Origin: Virgibacillus salexigens
Lineage (GTDB): Bacteria > Bacillota > Bacilli > Bacillales > Amphibacillaceae
NCBI RefSeq assembly: GCF_014905415.1
Contig: NZ_BNEO01000002.1
Location: forward strand, 806,001-870,000
Reading direction: 5' to 3'
DNA: 64,000 bases
The notes below the pieces were generated by a model. The model ran no database searches, was not told where the DNA came from, and saw only the letters and a list, made by a program, of their open reading frames with translations. The position numbers were made by a program, and so were the translations under genes. Positions within the stretch are counted from its first letter, which is position 1. Each line of letters begins with the position of its first letter. This document shows positions 60,047-64,000 of the stretch, in pieces.

Positions 60047-60852
60047 TTAATAGGGATATACCTTTATCATATTAAAAATGTTGACAGAGAAGATCCGGAC
60101 TCAGAATTTAAAAAAACATTACGGATTTATTTGAAAAGTTTCATGAACGTTATGGTTATAAACGGATTATGAAAGAATTAAAGAAATTAGGACATTCTAT
60201 TAACCATAATAAAAAAGTGTATCGCATTATGCGAGAATTGGGATTAAAATGTGTGAAATTCATGAGGAAATCTCGTGAATACAATTCTTATAAGGGGAAC
60301 GTTGGAAAAGTAGCGAAAAACAGATTATCCCGCCGCTTTTGCACACCTATCCCTCTACAGAAATTAGTAACCGATATGACAGAATTCAAATGTCTAGCCG
60401 AAGAGAAATTATATTTAAATCCGATTCATGACCTTTATAACGGGGAAATTATTACTTATGGTATCAAGAAACGCCCCACGTTAGATCTTGTCATGGAACC
60501 GTTAAAGGAAATCATAGAGATAGTAAAGAATCGTGCAACCTATCGCACCACCATTCATTCCGATCAAGACTGACATTACCAGCACAACCAATGGGTAAGG
60601 GCATTAAAAAAAAATAAATTATTCCAAAGCATGTCACGTAAAGCAACCTGCGCAGACAATGCTTCGATGGAGAATTTCTTTGGTATTTTAAAACAAGAAA
60701 TGTATTATGGGGAAGAATTAGTAAGCTATGAAGAATTAAAAAGGCGGATTGAAGAATATATCTACTGGTACAACCATAAACGATTAAAAGAAAAATTGGC
60801 CGGGTTAAATCAAGTCGAATACCGAACACACCCCAGCCAATCAGCTGCATAA
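60047..60852 (+). pseudogene. IS3-family transposase orfB remnant (IS150-like)
   Basis: The DDE transposase is recognisable from YHIKNVDREDPDSEFKK through NHNKKVYRIMRELGLK to NASMENFFGILKQE and a QVEYRTHPSQ end. A net frameshift lies around 60109-60118 in an A-run. An in-frame TGA at 60571-60573 replaces the Trp usual after HSDQG; the Gly is also changed to Asp. The catalytic D, D and E positions (TDMTE, HSDQ, SMENFFG) are otherwise visible. The orfA part and clear inverted repeats are missing. The element is dead. Confidence 0.9.
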
Positions 60853-60909
60853 TAGAAACGCTAACTTTTAGGGGGGGAGCCACCTATGTTTGACGCTCTT
60901 TTTTCATGA

Positions 60910-61341
60910 TTAATAGTGTGGTACAATTTGACCTCTAATCTCCCCAGCGGGATTTTGTTCAGTATGAGCATTTACATACGTTATCTCCTGTTCCATAACA
61001 TTTATTAAATCTTCTACAGTCCTTATTCCAACCTCATTTGGTACAATGTCATCATCAGTAATAATGCCAGTAACAACCCCCTTCTGAGTCGTGATGCCAT
61101 TCTGTTCCTCAAGTGTTTCAAGGTTAGCCCCAAATAAAAAAACTACTACTGGCCCATTTTCTGCCCGTTCACCAAAGTGGATGTGCGCCTGAATGAAATT
61201 TCTAATATTTCTAACTTCTAGAAAAAACTTTAATTTAGTTCTTTTTCTATTTGCTACAAATTTTGCAATACCAAAAGCATCCGTATTAACCGGAGGGACT
61301 TCGTTATCTCCTTTCAATCTAGCTCTAAAGAATTTTTGCAT
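60910..61341 (-). CDS. CHRD domain-containing protein
   Basis: The 143-residue protein is a single CHRD-type domain with LKGDNEVPPVNTDAFGIAKF at the start, AHIHFGERAENGPVVVFLFG centrally and NPAGEIRGQIVPH at the end. It has no signal peptide. CHRD proteins in Bacillaceae are of uncertain function. It is divergent from the repeat protein at 61653. GGAAGGA precedes the ATG. Confidence 0.85.
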   Translation of the reverse strand: MQKFFRARLKGDNEVPPVNTDAFGIAKFVANRKRTKLKFFLEVRNIRNFIQAHIHFGERAENGPVVVFLFGANLETLEEQNGITTQKGVVTGIITDDDIVPNEVGIRTVEDLINVMEQEITYVNAHTEQNPAGEIRGQIVPHY

Positions 61342-61574
61342 GTTATCACTTTCCTTCCGTATAATTACTACAGTTTATGTATGGACATATTGGTCTGTAT
61401 AGTATTAAATCCTAATATTGGGAGTGATTAGTACTTAGAAAAGCTCACACCTCGATACCTATCGTTCTTAATAAATTAATACTGAAATTTAAATATAATT
61501 GCCTCAATCTTTTTCAACTACAATTCTCTTTTCTTTTCCTTATTTATTTAGACATCTACACAATCCTTTCTTTT
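61342..61574. other. Divergent regulatory interval between CHRD and repeat-protein genes
   Basis: The gap contains the sigma-K-like promoter (61575-61602) toward the right and only a weak CATACATAA element toward the left, near 61375-61385. No coding frame. Confidence 0.5.
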
Positions 61575-61602
61575 ACCCACACATAGGATAATACATACTC
61601 TA
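61575..61602 (+). promoter_or_regulatory. Possible sigma-K promoter of the repeat-protein gene
   Basis: ACCC and CATACTCTA are separated by 15 bases; the -10 fits CATANNNTA exactly. A second match, CATAGGATA, lies just upstream at 61582-61590. A leader of about 45 bases follows. Confidence 0.55.
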
Positions 61603-61652
61603 TATATAGTAGTGGACAATTCATATAGGTTAATGAGAAAGGGGGAAAAACT

Positions 61653-62915
61653 TTGACTTATGGAAAGACTTGCAACGGTTGTAATCGGTATCCATGTAAA
61701 AATAAAGAAAAATGTCATAAAACTACAAAAAAAGGATCGAATTTTAAACAGGATCTAGATCAACTTAGTATTCAAGATGGGGCTGAACAAGAAACCGATC
61801 AAGAGCAAAACACTGCTCAAGTTCCTATCCAGGACGGTTCAGATATGGATACAGACCAAGATCAAATTACTGCTCAAGTCCCTATTCAAGATGGTTCAGA
61901 CATGGATACAGACCAAGATCAAATTACTGCTCAAGTCCCTATTCAAGATGGTTCAGACATGGATACAGACCAAGATCAAATCACTGCTCAAGTCCCTATT
62001 CAAGATGGTTCGGAACAGGATCTAGATCAAGATCATATTACAGCTCAAGTTCCTATCCAAGACGGATCTGAATTAACGCAAACACAAATGCAAGATCAAA
62101 ACCAAGATGAAGACCAGCTTCAATTGATGGGAGATCAAAGTCAAGAGCAAGGAATGCAAATGATTGAAGGCCATACGAATGCATCACCACTTAATAACAG
62201 TCAAACAATTGATACTTCAGTAAGTGGCGTCACTGTCAATACCACTGTAAAGTGTGGATGTTCCATTGATGAAGATGAGGACGATAAACATTGCAATAGA
62301 TGTTGCAATAAGCATTGTAGAGACAAAATGAGATTTTCAGAAGATTGCTGTGCGAGAGATCTCGCCAAGTTATTAAATCAAGTACGAATTGCACAAAGCG
62401 AAATTGAAGATCCAGCAGATCAAGGAGTTGATATCTTTAACGATGGTACTCTTCCATTATCTAATCCAGCTCTAAACCAACTAATTACTATGGTTAACTG
62501 TGATACCGTCACATTTCGCCCTGCAGAATCAGTTACTCCCACTCCTAACACTACCCTTCAAATAGATAATGTAACAGGCATTCAAGCAACTGATAATCCT
62601 TTGTCGGAAAGTGATATTTTTGACTTTTTACTTTCACTGGGGGCAACTTGCTCCAATGGTGATGACGATGAAGACGACTTTAATTGCAAAAGAAAGAAAT
62701 TATGTTGTGAAGGAGAAATCCTAAATAACCTGAGGGCAGCACAAACTTTTGCATTAGAGATTAACCTTCTCATCACCGGAATGGACACAGTTGTTGAAGA
62801 TGTGTTTGTATATAACATCTGTGATTGCATTGCATTCTTTGTTGATGACTTAATTGAGCCAACAACAATTTATGCATTTTCAGTTTGTGATATCGGTGGT
62901 TACACAGTATCTTAA
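61653..62915 (+). CDS. Unknown protein with 19-residue Asp/Gln repeats and paired Cys-rich modules; candidate spore-surface protein
   Basis: The 420-residue protein starts with TTG after AAAGGGGG. Residues 7-21 contain CxxCx4Cx5C. Residues 40-134 are five 19-residue repeats of the type IQDGSDMDTDQDQITAQVP, followed by a Gln/Asp-rich stretch and a Thr-rich strand region. Two later segments begin CCARDLAKLLNQVRIAQ and CCEGEILNNLRAAQ, apparently duplicated modules separated by about 120 residues. No signal peptide or membrane helix. I do not recognise the family; composition and promoter suggest the coat or exosporium. Confidence 0.8.
   Translation: MTYGKTCNGCNRYPCKNKEKCHKTTKKGSNFKQDLDQLSIQDGAEQETDQEQNTAQVPIQDGSDMDTDQDQITAQVPIQDGSDMDTDQDQITAQVPIQDGSDMDTDQDQITAQVPIQDGSEQDLDQDHITAQVPIQDGSELTQTQMQDQNQDEDQLQLMGDQSQEQGMQMIEGHTNASPLNNSQTIDTSVSGVTVNTTVKCGCSIDEDEDDKHCNRCCNKHCRDKMRFSEDCCARDLAKLLNQVRIAQSEIEDPADQGVDIFNDGTLPLSNPALNQLITMVNCDTVTFRPAESVTPTPNTTLQIDNVTGIQATDNPLSESDIFDFLLSLGATCSNGDDDEDDFNCKRKKLCCEGEILNNLRAAQTFALEINLLITGMDTVVEDVFVYNICDCIAFFVDDLIEPTTIYAFSVCDIGGYTVS
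61770..62054 (+). repeat. Five tandem 57-bp in-frame repeats
   Basis: The period is exactly 57 bases (ACTGCTCAAGT at 61812, 61869, 61926 and 61983). Copies 2-4 are nearly identical; copies 1 and 5 diverge, and a partial sixth follows. Recent slippage-type expansion in the middle is inferred. Confidence 0.9.
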
Positions 62916-62942
62916 TTACTAACAAAAAGGAGGATCTTGCAT

Positions 62943-63284
62943 ATGGAAAATACAGAAAATAAGAAAAATCATTCGTTTTCGATTTCCTCAAATGTGTCTA
63001 GAAACAACTCAAACGAAAATGTAACTATTAATGATGAGAATGTATCTATCAATGATGAGGAATTAGAAAAAGAAATAGCCGATTATGTAAAAGCCACTAT
63101 CGGAGAGTTAAAAGCTAATTTAAATAAGCAAAAAGAAGATTTTAAATCTTTAATCAAGCAAAATACAATGAATCAGAAAGAAATCATCAAAACTACAGCG
63201 AAAAATACAGGAGAAACTATCGGGCAAAACAACAAAAAAGTACAGAATGCACTGGAAGAAGAACAGAATGAAAATGAAGAATAA
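62943..63284 (+). CDS. Small charged helical protein, co-transcribed with the repeat protein
   Basis: The 113-residue hydrophilic protein has a Ser/Asn-rich head with a tandem INDENVSINDEE motif (about 27-40) and a Lys/Glu/Gln helix (about 40-113) that could be a coiled coil. AAGGAGG precedes the ATG at 62943, 28 bases after the repeat gene. I do not recognise the family. Confidence 0.7.
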   Translation: MENTENKKNHSFSISSNVSRNNSNENVTINDENVSINDEELEKEIADYVKATIGELKANLNKQKEDFKSLIKQNTMNQKEIIKTTAKNTGETIGQNNKKVQNALEEEQNENEE

Positions 63285-63629
63285 AACTGGATAGGCTAGA
63301 CATAGGGTGTTTTTGCATATCCCCTCGAAAAGGTGGAATAAGTAAAATCAGCAACCCGCAAATTGAATTTCTGCTAGACATTTAAGTATTTTTTGACCCT
63401 TCTATAAAAAGTGTTGCTTTTCATCCCCACTCTTATCACGGCTTCGACAGCCGTGATATACTTTGTTTCCTTTCGGGATAAACGGCTATAAATGTATCAC
63501 GATCACGTATTTTTTCTCCCAAAACTTAACGCCATTTTACTTAGCTGTTCGAATCCCTTCTTCTTGACGTTCTCTTGTCCTCTTCCAATCTCTATCGCCA
63601 CTGAAGAAGGTAATACCAACCCTAACAAC
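63285..63629. other. Intergenic region with a hairpin
   Basis: No gene is supported. A TATCACGGC/GCCGTGATA hairpin at about 63434-63459 with a modest T-rich tail could end the upstream operon. Confidence 0.45.
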
Positions 63630-63749
63630 ATGTTAACATTGGATGGAGAAGTAATTAAATTTGAAGACTATAAAGATAAAACTAAAACAGATACAATTAC
63701 CAACATAGAACCTACTGAGCCTAAATACAATAACCCTTTTGAAACATAA
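63630..63749 (+). pseudogene. Possible gene remnant
   Basis: Thirty-nine codons reading LTLDGEVIKFEDYKDK and onwards look protein-like, but there is no ribosome site before the ATG and the longer upstream frame is low-quality. It may be the tail of a broken gene. The sequence to 64000 contains another start-less protein-like stretch (about 63772-63879) and nothing I can call. Confidence 0.25.
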
Positions 63750-64000
63750 ATGAAATTAATTATAAATAAATAGAAAATTCTGCTATTGGCATTTCAAATA
63801 CGATAAAAGAAATAACCCCATTTGCTGTAATTGAATTGGTAGCGATGGAAGAGAAAAGGTTAATAATACTGACGTGATGCCATACAGAGCAATCTCGTTC
63901 ATATCTTTAACATTTCAGAATGAGAAATCTGGTACTTGTACTGGCATACTGGCACAGTATCTCATTGCCTTGATCATCTAGATCATGGATTAACTGTTGA

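Noticed and set aside
60571-60573. In-frame TGA in the transposase read as selenocysteine or programmed readthrough
   Set aside because: The normal residue there is Trp, the neighbouring Gly is also changed, and an upstream frameshift exists; ordinary decay explains it.
61777-62025. Alternative-frame ORF inside the repeat region
   Set aside because: It is an artefact of the 57-bp repeat, whose length is a multiple of three, keeping any frame open.
61770-62054. CRISPR array
   Set aside because: The repeats are contiguous with no variable spacers, lie in frame within a gene, and no cas genes are present.
63492-63749. 85-codon frame as a real gene
   Set aside because: The N-terminal part has no ribosome site and non-protein-like composition; only the last 39 codons look plausible and are listed as a remnant.
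53077-64000. Prophage, defence island or antibiotic cluster at the right end
   Set aside because: No integrase, phage structural, nuclease/ATPase defence pair, NRPS/PKS or lantibiotic genes are seen; only a dead IS remnant and spore-type genes.

Overview
The window is a low-GC, spore-forming Firmicute chromosome segment. Its gene order and protein sequences point to the Bacillaceae, probably a halophilic or halotolerant Oceanobacillus/Virgibacillus/Lentibacillus-type lineage. I inferred the genus from sequence feel and local synteny; no search was run. About 53 kb of the 64 kb follows the Bacillus subtilis order from the hemW-hrcA-grpE-dnaK region to the sodA-yqgN-gluP region, nearly all on the minus strand.

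Layout. 1-2.9 kb: a C-terminal scrap of a plus-strand gene, the rhomboid protease gluP, yqgO, yqgN and rpmG (L33). 3.0-5.8 kb: a twin-arginine export unit of a Tat-signal subunit, a GMC flavoprotein and tatA. 5.9-7.8 kb: small plus-strand envelope genes, with yjzC on the minus strand. 7.8-12.9 kb: phoU, the class B PBP gene pbpA, an MFS transporter and sodA. 13.08-13.66 kb: a six-gene tRNA operon (Asn-Met-His-Ile2-Ser-Phe) with a sigma-A promoter. 14.1-17.9 kb: Na/Pi symporter, NfeD-like, LysM-like, yqfX-like and yqfT-like genes. 17.9-22.4 kb: nfo, cshB, yqfO, trmK and cccA, with a perfect cre site upstream of cccA. 22.8-25.8 kb: rpoD and dnaG, with a textbook sigma-H promoter in front of dnaG. 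26.2-34.1 kb: the PPDK regulator, ccpN, glyS/glyQ with a T-box leader, recO, yqzL, era, dgkA and ybeY. 34.1-42.7 kb: pgpH, phoH, yqfD/yqfC, a positional yqfB, floA, yqeZ, yqeY and rpsU. 42.8-53.1 kb: deoC, mtaB, rsmE, prmA, dnaJ, dnaK, grpE, hrcA (CIRCE) and hemW.

From about 53.1 kb the conserved order stops; lepA, expected next to hemW, is not in the window. The rest is accessory and sporulation-flavoured. It holds a leucine-carboxyl-methyltransferase-family gene behind a perfect consensus promoter and a terminator-like leader hairpin, a small CxxC protein, a complete gerA/gerB/gerC-type germinant receptor operon, a small His/Tyr-rich protein, a decayed IS3-family transposase, a CHRD-domain protein, and a Cys-containing protein with a 19-residue Asp/Gln repeat followed by a small charged protein. 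A roughly 200-bp diverged direct repeat brackets the methyltransferase-ger block. Sigma-K-like promoters precede two of the unknown genes, so I infer a spore-surface role for that end.

I see no CRISPR array, prophage, restriction system or obvious defence island. The most plausible under-described material is the spore-associated block at 59.4-63.3 kb and the leader-hairpin-controlled methyltransferase at 53.5-54.5 kb.
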